Shown here one piece after another: positions 7,659 through 14,315 of a DNA stretch of 35,456 bases. The position numbers and the translations under genes were made by a program. Source of the stretch: G025836975 sp049646585 (GTDB taxonomy: Bacteria > Pseudomonadota > Gammaproteobacteria > Burkholderiales > Burkholderiaceae_B); assembly GCA_049646585.1 (NCBI GenBank), contig JBARWC010000208.1:1-35456 (forward strand). The letters are read 5' to 3'. A model generated the notes under the pieces. That model was not told the origin of the DNA and did not search any database. It saw only the letters and a list, made by a program, of their open reading frames with translations. Position 1 is the stretch's first letter. The number at the start of each line of letters is the position of its first letter.

Positions 7659-8456
7659 ATGGTGAAAAAAGATGGGCGGGTGATTGCCGCCGAAAACGAA
7701 GCGCGAGTGCTACGAGCCCTGCATCGTTTTGGCTGGCTCCGCACACGCGACCTGGCAGCACTGGTGTGGCAGCATTGGCAAAGGCGACCACTCGGGGGCC
7801 CCAGCCTAGTAGCCGCGAATGCCACCGGTGCGAACCTGCGTATGGCGCAATACACGATGCGTCGGCTCACTAGAGATCGGCAGGTGCTGCGTAGCCGGGG
7901 GCCTAACGGCAGCGTGCTGTATGCACTTGCCGAAGCTGGTGCCCGCAGATTGCAGCAAATAGGGATTCCAGCAGCAACAGGCAAAGACATTGTCCGTGGC
8001 TTCAGCACCGCCCACTTCCGTCACCGCACGATTGCTAATGAAATCGCGATAAGCGGAATTGTCCAAGGCTTCCGGGTGTCAACGGAGCGCGAAATAGCGC
8101 AAGACCGCTGGCTCGGTGGTGCGACGGGGATCGTCGGGAAGAAGCCTGATGTACTACTGCAAAGCGACGGATCGTTGTGGTGGGTTGAAGTCGAGAAAAG
8201 TCGAAAGAACGCAAAGGACTACGGACGCCTACTGAATTGGTTAGCTCAAGTAGGTAACGATGCGGCGCGTCGGACCGGCTCCATCTTGCTCAATCCCGGA
8301 ACGCGTTGGGCCAAGGTAATTTTTGTTTGTGTACCGGCGTTCGAAGCCCGGGTCCGGACAGACTTAGCGGCTTTGGGCTGGAAGCGCGAACAGCTTGATG
8401 CTTTCATTTTCTTCTCAACCACGCTATACAGTTTGGAGGAAACAGTATTTACGTAG
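7659..8456 (+). CDS. Replication-relaxation family-like protein (winged helix plus nuclease-like core)
   Basis: The ATG at 7659 follows a very strong ribosome binding site (AGGAGGAG). Residues about 15-95 look like a winged helix: ARVLRALHRFGWLRTRDLAA, then MRRLTRDRQVLRSRG and YALAEAGARRL. The second half has a restriction-nuclease-like core, KKPDVLLQSDGSLWWVEVEK (161-180), with Asp164, Glu177, Glu179 and Lys180 in a PD...(E)xE/K arrangement. This two-part layout is what I know from the replication-relaxation (Replic_Relax) family of plasmids and integrative elements, which acts in DNA processing at origins. At 265 aa it is of normal size. It is the first plus-strand gene after the hairpin-rich spacer, so binding to those repeats is an obvious hypothesis. 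The family call is moderately sure. Confidence 0.7.
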   Translation: MVKKDGRVIAAENEARVLRALHRFGWLRTRDLAALVWQHWQRRPLGGPSLVAANATGANLRMAQYTMRRLTRDRQVLRSRGPNGSVLYALAEAGARRLQQIGIPAATGKDIVRGFSTAHFRHRTIANEIAISGIVQGFRVSTEREIAQDRWLGGATGIVGKKPDVLLQSDGSLWWVEVEKSRKNAKDYGRLLNWLAQVGNDAARRTGSILLNPGTRWAKVIFVCVPAFEARVRTDLAALGWKREQLDAFIFFSTTLYSLEETVFT

Positions 8457-8526
8457 GAAACATCTAGCACATAAAAGCAGGAAACAAGGGAACGGCTCGG
8501 GGTGGTGTCGTTTCCGTATCGGAAAC
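8438..8526. promoter_or_regulatory. GGAAAC repeat cluster and 17-bp palindrome
   Basis: GGAAAC occurs directly at 8438, 8456, 8480 and 8521. The last copy forms a perfect palindrome with GTTTCCG at 8510-8516 (GTTTCCG-TAT-CGGAAAC, 8510-8526). The cluster runs from the end of the replication-relaxation gene into the spacer before the gene at 8747. The rest of the spacer (8527-8746) contains an A run and an AT-rich patch (TATTAATATAGATACTTAAT, about 8656-8675) that may hold a promoter. The arrangement looks like an operator cluster; the regulator is unknown. Confidence 0.35.
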
Positions 8527-8746
8527 ATTCGTCTTTCTCTCACAGCAAAAAAAAGACTGTGACATCACCGGATGCGCATACCTCCCCCCGGTGGTGTTTG
8601 AAAATATCTCCTGCGGGCAATAGCCGGTTGGGCTACCCTTTCCCTTACCTTACTCGTATTAATATAGATACTTAATGAGATTGTACGGGTGCCCCGGCAC
8701 GCAGCAGGTACTCGTACTGGCACGCGGCAGGTCAGCAAGGGGAAGA

Positions 8747-9346
8747 ATGGGAAACACCAAGAATCGTCAACCGGTGGATAGAAGCCTCGTCAAAGCCATT
8801 CTAGATTTAGGAATCGAGCTCACTAGCGATGTATATATCCACCACACCTTCGATGATGACGAAGCGGCTGACTTGCTAAGAGCCTTGGCTCCCGAGATGA
8901 CATCAAGCCAAGTCAACGATACGTCGGAAAAAGCGGCACGTATCTGGGCCGCTTTAGAGAGCGCATCGTCAACATACGTTCCGTTAGCTGAAACATTAGA
9001 GAGAGTCGAGGCAATCCTCGAAACTGACGGGCGACCTGATGCTCCCGTCATCTTGGGTCTCTATGCGTTGGCGCGTGCCTCCAATTTGCAGGAAGCAGCA
9101 CTTCGGAAAGCCGTGCCCGATTTGCGCCGGGGAAGAAAAGGCGCAGAAGGCAAACACGGTAAGCCGGACGGAAACCGGGCTAAAAAAGATCAGCTACAAA
9201 ACTCATGGGCTACAGGAAAATTCAAAACGCGCAGTCTGTGCGCAGAGCAAGAATATGAAGCCCTTGGGGTGACATATGATACTGCCCGGAATTGGTTGAA
9301 AGGGACGCCTGACCCTTCTCACTGGCCAGCTCGCTCACAGAAATAG
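8747..9346 (+). CDS. Hypothetical protein, 199 aa
   Basis: I do not recognise this protein. I prefer the ATG at 8747 (MGNTKNRQPVDRS), close behind AGGGGAAGA, to the in-frame ATG at 8675, which has no ribosome binding site and would add a low-complexity Arg/Gly stretch. The N-terminal two thirds is acidic and helical (DLLRALAPEM, ARIWAALESASS, LAETLERVEAILE). The C-terminal third is very basic (RRGRKGAEGKHGKPDGNRAK) and ends with TYDTARNWLKGTPDP, which resembles the recognition part of a helix-turn-helix. This suggests nucleic acid binding. It lies between the replication-relaxation gene and the polymerase module, with regulatory repeats on both sides. Confidence 0.7.
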   Translation: MGNTKNRQPVDRSLVKAILDLGIELTSDVYIHHTFDDDEAADLLRALAPEMTSSQVNDTSEKAARIWAALESASSTYVPLAETLERVEAILETDGRPDAPVILGLYALARASNLQEAALRKAVPDLRRGRKGAEGKHGKPDGNRAKKDQLQNSWATGKFKTRSLCAEQEYEALGVTYDTARNWLKGTPDPSHWPARSQK

Positions 9347-9378
9347 TCAAATCTCCAAGGACGAACAATACCTGATGT

Positions 9379-9435
9379 CTGCATAAGCAAACACCAGCTT
9401 TTGCTTATGCAGCGCTGGGGCCTGCTTAAGCAGGC
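9379..9435. promoter_or_regulatory. Paired palindromes built from CTGC-N-TAAGCA units
   Basis: A perfect 13-bp inverted repeat with an 8-nt loop (CTGCATAAGCAAA at 9379-9391, TTTGCTTATGCAG at 9400-9412) is followed by a perfect 16-bp palindrome, GCCTGCTTAAGCAGGC (9420-9435). All share the core CTGC(A/T)TAAGCA, and a weaker copy, CTGCGTAAA, follows at about 9441. No T run follows either hairpin, so termination is unlikely. The position between the 199-aa gene and the polymerase operon suits an operator or replication iterons. Confidence 0.5.
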
Positions 9436-9517
9436 GACTACTGCGTAAATCCGCCTTCTGATTCAATGGCCACATGTTCCAAATCTGCTTGGAACGCAAT
9501 TGAATTAGGAGATTTTT

Positions 9518-10138
9518 ATGAGCAATAACAATGCGGTAGGCGAGCCCTCCGTTCTTTCATCAAACACCGTCGGTTCCGCTGCTACTGGCAACCAGCGGAA
9601 CCTGTCATCGCTTCGGTTGACACAAGATTTCGGCGCTATTGGCGGAGTCAAAAAAGTCATCACGACTGTTCCGTGCCGCAAGCCTAGTAATCAAGCATAC
9701 GTTCGCGTTCGGCCCGGCGATGAGTGGCGAATGAATGCTGCAATCCTACAGTTGAAAGATGACGGGGAGTGCTATCTCGTTGTGCCCGAGTTATTCAACG
9801 ACCTAGCCCAGGAAGTACGTCCAAAAGTGCTCTATACCGGGGTTACTCGCGACGGAAACCCATTCTTATGGCCTATCAACATGCCTGGGGAAGATGGGCG
9901 TATAGATTCGTGGTCTGAATCTGCACACACGGCGGCCTCCCTCGCCGAAGATAACTGGGTACGTCTAATTGCCAATCGCACAATTGGCGCATACGACGTC
10001 ATGCAAGCTACTAATTTGGTCGACGACCCGACATGGCCCGAGCTTTCGTTTGAGGAAATGATCAACTTGGCTTTTCGAGGCAAGTTGATCGACTCTCTTG
10101 ACCATCCTGTCGTTCGCCGTCTGCGCGGGGAGCTGTGA
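9518..10138 (+). CDS. Hypothetical protein coupled to the island polymerase, 206 aa
   Basis: I do not recognise the family. The ATG follows TTAGGAGA with good spacing. The first 40 residues are Ser/Asn-rich and probably disordered. Then comes a basic stretch, VKKVITTVPCRKPSNQAYVR, and a beta-rich middle (YLVVPELFNDL, PKVLYTGVTRDGNPFLWPIN). The end is acidic and helical (SFEEMINLAFRGKLIDSLDH). The stop codon overlaps the ATG of the polymerase gene (TGATG), so the two are translationally coupled and probably work together. A DNA-binding or polymerase-accessory role, for example single-strand binding, is an inference from this coupling and from phage gene orders in which such a protein precedes a family A polymerase. 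No known fold is visible. Confidence 0.78.
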   Translation: MSNNNAVGEPSVLSSNTVGSAATGNQRNLSSLRLTQDFGAIGGVKKVITTVPCRKPSNQAYVRVRPGDEWRMNAAILQLKDDGECYLVVPELFNDLAQEVRPKVLYTGVTRDGNPFLWPINMPGEDGRIDSWSESAHTAASLAEDNWVRLIANRTIGAYDVMQATNLVDDPTWPELSFEEMINLAFRGKLIDSLDHPVVRRLRGEL

Positions 10139-11877
10139 TGTCGTTCGAGAAGTATAAAAGCATTTGGGTCGCGGACTTCGAATTCAAAGCCGCACCCGGC
10201 GAGCGTCCGGAGGTCGTTTGCATGGTTGCACACGAAGTAAAGAGTGGGCGCACCATAAAACTATGGGGCGACGCGCTGACCTCACCGCAATGCCCATTTG
10301 ACATCGGAAACGATGCCCTGTTTGTCGCTTATTACGCATCTGCCGAGATGGGTTGTCATCTCGCCCTTGATTGGCCCCTGCCGATAAATGTTCTTGACCT
10401 ATATGCTGAGTTTCGCGTCGAAACAAATGGTAAATACCTGGCCTCCGGTAATGGCCTACTTGGCGCACTGGCATATTACGGCGAGCAAGGTATCGACGCG
10501 CTGGAAAAAACTGCGATGCGTGACCTCATTTTGCGGGGTGGTGACTACAACACCGATGAACAGCAATCAATCCTAGATTACTGCGAGTCTGACGTCGTGG
10601 CGACGGCGAAATTATTGCGCATGATGACGAAGGTTCTTGGCGGGCACCGGCGTCATGCTTTTGCTCTCAACCGGGGCGACTACACGAAAGCCGTGGCTCG
10701 AATGGAATCTAACGGCATCCCCGTCGACGTTGAGATGCTGGAACGACTGCGCGTCAATTGGTCAGGTATGCAGGATAAGTTGATTGCACGCGTGGATGAG
10801 AATTATGGCGTTTACGAGGGAAGGACATTCAAACAAGCGCGGTTCCTTGATTACTTGCAGCGGCACGATATCCCCTGGCCTATGCTGGCGTCCGGTCGGC
10901 CTGCACTTGATGACGACACCTTTGCAGATCAGTGTAAAACCTGGTCTCAACTGACACCCTTGAAAGAGTTGCGTCAGGCGTTGAGTAGGTTACGCCTGGC
11001 CGATTTGCCTGTGGGGCAGGATGGACGAAATCGGACGATGTTGTCGATGTTTCGGTCGATAACGGGGCGGAATCAGCCATCGAACTCAAAGTTTATTTTT
11101 GGGTTGTCTGCATGGCTTCGCAGTTTAATAAAGCCCCAGCCCGGTTATGGCTTGGTATATGTGGATTGGTCACAGCAAGAGTTTGGCATTGCGGCAGCAT
11201 TGTCGGGCGACGAACGTATGCGTGACGCGTACTTATCCGGCGACCCATACCTAGCTTTCGCAAAACAAGCGGGCGCCGCACCCCTTGATGCGACGAAAGC
11301 CAGCCACGGGGCCATCCGGGAGCAGTACAAAGCCTGTGTACTCGCAGTCCAGTACGGAATGCAAGAAGAGTCGCTGGGGCGCCGCATTCAACAGCCTGCT
11401 GTTTATGCTCGGGAGCTTCTCAAGATACACCGCCGCACCTACCCCGCGTTCTGGCGATGGTCAGACGAAACCCTTGATTACGCGTTGACTACACAGCACC
11501 TTTGGACCGTGTTCGGTTGGACTTTGCATGTGGGAAGCAAACCAAACACTCGCTCACTGCGCAATTTCCCTATGCAGGCCAACGGTGCCGAAATGCTTAG
11601 GCTTGCTTGCTGCCTTGCCGTGGAATCAGAAATTCGTGTACTCGCCCCGATTCACGATGCAGTGCTGATTGAAGCGCCTCTGGAAGAACTGGAGGAGGCG
11701 ACTGCGGCTATGCAAACGTGTATGCGGCAGGCGAGCAGTGTGGTGCTTAATGGGTTTGAGCTTCGTTCGGATGCAACAACCATTGCGTTTCCTCACCGCT
11801 ATGTCGATGAGCGTGGTTCTCGCATGTGGGAGTTGGTGAATGAATTGCTACCAGAAGCCGAGGCAGTGACGGCATGA
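10138..11877 (+). CDS. Family A (PolA-like) DNA polymerase with 3'-5' exonuclease domain
   Basis: This is a phage- or plasmid-type DNA polymerase of 579 aa. It lacks the 5'-3' exonuclease of cellular Pol I. The N-terminal DEDDy exonuclease shows VADFEF (catalytic Asp13 and Glu15) and DYCESDVVAT (Tyr148, Asp152). The polymerase domain shows motif A, YVDWSQQEFG (Asp343), motif B REQYKACVLAVQYG (Arg394, Lys398, Tyr406) and motif C, APIHDAVLIEAP (His506, Asp507). All catalytic residues are present, so the enzyme should be active. The position matching E. coli Phe762 is Leu402. The ATG at 10138 overlaps the upstream stop; a GTG at 10135 is also in frame. The gene is followed by an ATGA overlap with the next one. 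It is probably the island's own replicase. Confidence 0.94.
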   Translation: MSFEKYKSIWVADFEFKAAPGERPEVVCMVAHEVKSGRTIKLWGDALTSPQCPFDIGNDALFVAYYASAEMGCHLALDWPLPINVLDLYAEFRVETNGKYLASGNGLLGALAYYGEQGIDALEKTAMRDLILRGGDYNTDEQQSILDYCESDVVATAKLLRMMTKVLGGHRRHAFALNRGDYTKAVARMESNGIPVDVEMLERLRVNWSGMQDKLIARVDENYGVYEGRTFKQARFLDYLQRHDIPWPMLASGRPALDDDTFADQCKTWSQLTPLKELRQALSRLRLADLPVGQDGRNRTMLSMFRSITGRNQPSNSKFIFGLSAWLRSLIKPQPGYGLVYVDWSQQEFGIAAALSGDERMRDAYLSGDPYLAFAKQAGAAPLDATKASHGAIREQYKACVLAVQYGMQEESLGRRIQQPAVYARELLKIHRRTYPAFWRWSDETLDYALTTQHLWTVFGWTLHVGSKPNTRSLRNFPMQANGAEMLRLACCLAVESEIRVLAPIHDAVLIEAPLEELEEATAAMQTCMRQASSVVLNGFELRSDATTIAFPHRYVDERGSRMWELVNELLPEAEAVTA

Positions 11878-12281
11878 AGATGAAAAGCACAAAAATTACC
11901 GAGCGGCGACTCCATTGGTCTCCCACTCGTCAGGAATTCTCGGCGCGTGAAGATAAAGGCCAGCATCGCTCCCGACGGTTCATTAAAGGGCCAATTCCAC
12001 TGGATTGGATTAGTGAAGCGGCCTGTCTGCCGGGGAAAACGCTGCATGTCGCTCTTGCTTTGCAGTACCTCGCTGGACTGACCAAATCAAACACGATCAA
12101 GCTACCCGCAAAGACATTAGACGTGATGGGCGTCGCACGCAACGCCAAGGCAGACGCGTTAGTGCGTCTCCAACGAGCGGGCTTAATTGCCGTACGTCAG
12201 CTACCAGGGCGGGCGCCTGTCGTGACTCTTCTTGTTGCGCCTGAACATTCCTCCGAAGGAGAGGTATGTCATGGCGGATGA
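11874..12281 (+). CDS. Small basic winged-helix-like protein, 135 aa
   Basis: The start overlaps the polymerase stop in an ATGA junction, so translation is coupled. The N-terminal 45 residues are highly basic (MKMKSTKITERRLHWSPTRQ). The rest looks like a winged helix: LHVALALQYLAGL, IKLPAKTLDVMGVARNAKAD as a helix-turn-helix, then LVRLQRAGLIAVRQLPGRAP as recognition helix and wing. It is probably a DNA-binding regulator or replication accessory. I do not know the family. It overlaps the start of the AlpA-like gene by 11 bases, continuing the tightly packed operon of polymerase, this protein, AlpA-like protein and integrase. Confidence 0.75.
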   Translation: MKMKSTKITERRLHWSPTRQEFSAREDKGQHRSRRFIKGPIPLDWISEAACLPGKTLHVALALQYLAGLTKSNTIKLPAKTLDVMGVARNAKADALVRLQRAGLIAVRQLPGRAPVVTLLVAPEHSSEGEVCHGG

Positions 12282-12606
12282 GGTGGCTCTTACGTTGCAA
12301 CAAGTGGCGGACCGGCTTGGACTAGCATACAGCACAGTTTTTGCAAAGCGGCACATTATAGGTTTTCGTTTACCGAACTCCCGTGTCTGGCGCGTTTGGC
12401 CGTCCAAGCTTGCCGAACTATCGGCACCACGTAATAATGTAACCCGGCTATCGTTGCGGGTCGCAGGAGAACATAAGTGTCCATCCGCAAAGATAAAAAA
12501 TCCGGCATCTGGCAGCTCGACATCCGCGCGCCAAGCGGCGAGAGAATTAGACGATCTACTGATACCTCGGACCGCAAGGCGGCGCAGGAATACCACGACA
12601 AACTGA
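12271..12606 (+). CDS. AlpA/excisionase-like helix-turn-helix protein
   Basis: The ATG at 12271 follows GAAGGAGAGG with ideal spacing. Residues 6-50 form a MerR/AlpA-type helix-turn-helix: ALTLQQVADRLGLAYSTVFA, then a wing and RVWRVWPSKLAEL, which matches small excisionases and AlpA-like activators that control integrase genes. It probably acts as directionality factor or regulator for the integrase next door. The frame runs on to 12606, giving 111 aa, so its last 43 codons overlap the beginning of the integrase in another frame. The tail (SGSSTSARQAARELDDLL, then a basic run) has no recognisable domain. The helix-turn-helix part is well supported; whether the full tail is made is less sure. 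Confidence 0.75.
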   Translation: MADEVALTLQQVADRLGLAYSTVFAKRHIIGFRLPNSRVWRVWPSKLAELSAPRNNVTRLSLRVAGEHKCPSAKIKNPASGSSTSARQAARELDDLLIPRTARRRRNTTTN

Positions 12607-13541
12607 AAGCCTCACTTTGGCGGCAAGATGTTTTGGGTGAGGTTCCTGACAAGATTTTCGAAGAAGCTGCGGTGCGTTTCCTGCGCGAAAGCACGGGGCA
12701 GCGCGATTACGATACAAAGTTGCGCCATATTGATTATTGGCGCAAACAATTCGCAGGCCGGACAGTTCGCTCTTTAACCACCGACGATATTGTTGGCGCT
12801 TTACCAACGCAGCGCTTTTACCGCAACAAGCCTCCAACAGAGTTGACGGGGAGCACCCTGAATCGCTATTTGTCAACTATTAGGCGGCTGCTCAACCTTT
12901 GCGTCGGGTGGGGTTGGTTAGAGAACGCGCCCAACTTGCCCATCTATTTCGAGCCCGAGGTGCGGGTGCGTTGGGAACCGCCAGAAGTGATTGCCAAGCT
13001 GATTCGTGCCATGACGTTGCCATGGATGCGTGATGCTGCGTTGGTGGCAGTCTCGACGGGGATGCGTGAAGGCGAGTTGTTTTCGCTAGCACCCTCTCAG
13101 ATAGATTTGCCGCAATGTAACGCTTGGGTAACTCACGAGGAGGCGAAATCGGGACGTGCTCGCTCCGTGCCGCTTAATGATGACGCCGTGGCTGTGATTG
13201 AACGTCGATTACGAACAGCCAAGCGTTTCGTGTTTACTCGTGATACCGAAAGCGGCTTGAGGGTCGGTGGGCACGATCCACGTGTATTTGAGCGTGCTTG
13301 CAGAGAGGTCGGTATTGACGACTTTCGCTGGCACGACCTGCGGCACACATGGGCAAGTTGGCATGCTCAACGAGGCACCCCGTTGATGGTGTTGAAGGAG
13401 TTAGGGGGGTGGGAAACTCTTGCAATGGTGCAAAAGTACGCCCATTTGGCTCCGAGTCATGTCGCTGCGCACGCCAACACGGTCAAGTTTTGGTCAAACT
13501 CGGAAGAGAAACAAAAAACGCCGCTTTCGGTAGCGGCGTAA
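12477..13541 (+). CDS. int: Tyrosine recombinase (integrase) of the tRNA-His island
   Basis: This enzyme carries out integration and excision between the 48-bp repeats at 148-195 and 13566-13613. The GTG start at 12477 lies behind AGGAGA. The 354-aa product has an N-terminal arm-binding-like domain (KKSGIWQLDIRAPSGERIRR), a SAM-like core-binding domain (about 55-150) and a catalytic domain with Arg197 (STGMREGELFSL), Lys224, His286 and Arg289 (WHDLRHTWASWH), Trp312 (LGGWETL) and nucleophile Tyr321 (QKYAHL). All catalytic residues are present. Its stop lies 24 bases from the tRNA, the usual place for such an integrase. Its last codons also encode a hairpin that can terminate tRNA transcription on the other strand. 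Confidence 0.96.
   Translation: MSIRKDKKSGIWQLDIRAPSGERIRRSTDTSDRKAAQEYHDKLKASLWRQDVLGEVPDKIFEEAAVRFLRESTGQRDYDTKLRHIDYWRKQFAGRTVRSLTTDDIVGALPTQRFYRNKPPTELTGSTLNRYLSTIRRLLNLCVGWGWLENAPNLPIYFEPEVRVRWEPPEVIAKLIRAMTLPWMRDAALVAVSTGMREGELFSLAPSQIDLPQCNAWVTHEEAKSGRARSVPLNDDAVAVIERRLRTAKRFVFTRDTESGLRVGGHDPRVFERACREVGIDDFRWHDLRHTWASWHAQRGTPLMVLKELGGWETLAMVQKYAHLAPSHVAAHANTVKFWSNSEEKQKTPLSVAA
13511..13539 (-). terminator. Intrinsic terminator for tRNA-His inside the integrase 3' end
   Basis: On the minus strand ACGCCGCT-ACCGAA-AGCGGCGT is followed by six T residues (complement of 13513-13518). The 8-bp stem is perfect. It lies 26 bases beyond the tRNA 3' end in the direction of tRNA transcription, so it should end the tRNA-His transcript. 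It is made of island DNA and overlaps the last integrase codons. Confidence 0.75.
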
Positions 13542-13565
13542 TTGCTTGATTTAACAAGGTAATTC

Positions 13566-13613
13566 TGGGGTGACCGATGGGGCTCGAACCCACGACAACC
13601 GGAATCACAATCC
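13566..13613. repeat. attR: 48-bp crossover segment within tRNA-His
   Basis: Identical to 148-195. It covers the CCA end, acceptor 3' strand, T arm, variable loop and the 3' side of the anticodon stem-loop, the usual recombination target for integrases that use tRNA genes. The element between the two copies is about 13.4 kb. Confidence 0.93.
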
Positions 13614-13642
13614 GGGACTCTACCAACTGAGCTACGGTCACC
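13566..13642 (-). tRNA. hisT: tRNA-His (GUG)
   Basis: The minus strand reads GGTGACCGTAGCTCAGTTGG and so on, folding into a standard cloverleaf of 77 nt with encoded CCA. The anticodon loop TTGTGAT gives anticodon GTG, histidine. The acceptor stem has the extra G at position -1 paired with C73, the identity element of tRNA-His. The T arm (GTGGGTTCGAGCCCCAT) and D arm are normal. The gene is intact although an island is integrated in it: the island supplies an identical 3' segment (13566-13613 equals 148-195), so function is kept. The symbol follows E. coli usage. Confidence 0.97.
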
Positions 13643-13668
13643 ACCGGTACAGCAAACGTCAACTAAAA

Positions 13669-13674
13669 AGTATA
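13669..13674 (-). promoter_or_regulatory. Candidate extended -10 of the tRNA-His promoter
   Basis: On the minus strand TGATATACT contains a near-consensus -10 (TATACT) with the extended TGn element, 27 bases before the tRNA 5' end. No good -35 is seen. The rest of 13675-13940 shows no gene or strong structure and should hold the promoter of the plus-strand gene at 13941. Confidence 0.4.
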
Positions 13675-13940
13675 TCACCGTTTAATCGAGCGCGTGCGCT
13701 GCTTGGAAAGAGAGACCGGATTCTAGCACGAACCCGAAAATAAGGTTTGTACGGGTAAAAGAACTGAAACTTCATGTGTCATCCGCGTCGGCCGACTGGC
13801 CGTGCAAGAGGCGTCGCCAGCCGTTGGAACAAGGTGCCAGCAGGGCGGGCTGTGACGGCTTGAAACGTTTGCCGGGTCACGCCCTGTCAGCTTTGTCCTA
13901 CGATAAATATCCAGCAATCTTTTTCAAGGAGCTTGCTATT

Positions 13941-14303
13941 ATGAAAACATGGAATAAAGCACTGATGCTTACTGTCCTGCTGGCCGCGCCGTTCGCGGTC
14001 GCACAGGCGCACGATGACGGAGCCGCCCATAGGGCCTGGCTCAAGGCGCAGCAAATAGACATCAAGCCTACGCTTACCGTCAAGGAAACCGAGATTCCGG
14101 CTGGTTCAGCGGCCAGTTCCACCGGCGCGCCGGCGGGAACGAACTCGACCATGCCCTCGTCACCAAGCGCGCCGCCTTCGGTCACGCCCTCGTCGTCGGG
14201 TACGTATTCTCCGGGCATTCAACGTTCCAGCCCGCCTTCCTATCCGGCCCCCATTGAAAACCATCCCGGCATGAACTCGGGCACGGGCGGCCAGGCCAAG
14301 TAG
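13941..14303 (+). CDS. Small secreted Pro/Ser-rich protein, 120 aa
   Basis: The ATG at 13941 follows AAGGAG with spacing of about 9. Upstream in-frame codons are not supported by any ribosome binding site. The N-terminus is a clear Sec signal peptide: basic MKTWNK, hydrophobic ALMLTVLLAAPFAVA, and a probable cleavage AQA|HDDG after about residue 23. The mature part is about 97 residues and mostly low complexity in Ser, Pro, Gly and Thr (SSPSAPPSVTPSSS, SPPSYPAPIENHPG), so it is probably disordered in the periplasm or cell envelope. I do not recognise a family. It is the first core gene beyond the tRNA and converges on the zinc peptidase gene, whose stop lies 12 bases away. Confidence 0.8.
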   Translation: MKTWNKALMLTVLLAAPFAVAQAHDDGAAHRAWLKAQQIDIKPTLTVKETEIPAGSAASSTGAPAGTNSTMPSSPSAPPSVTPSSSGTYSPGIQRSSPPSYPAPIENHPGMNSGTGGQAK

Positions 14304-14315
14304 TTCGGGCCGCGG

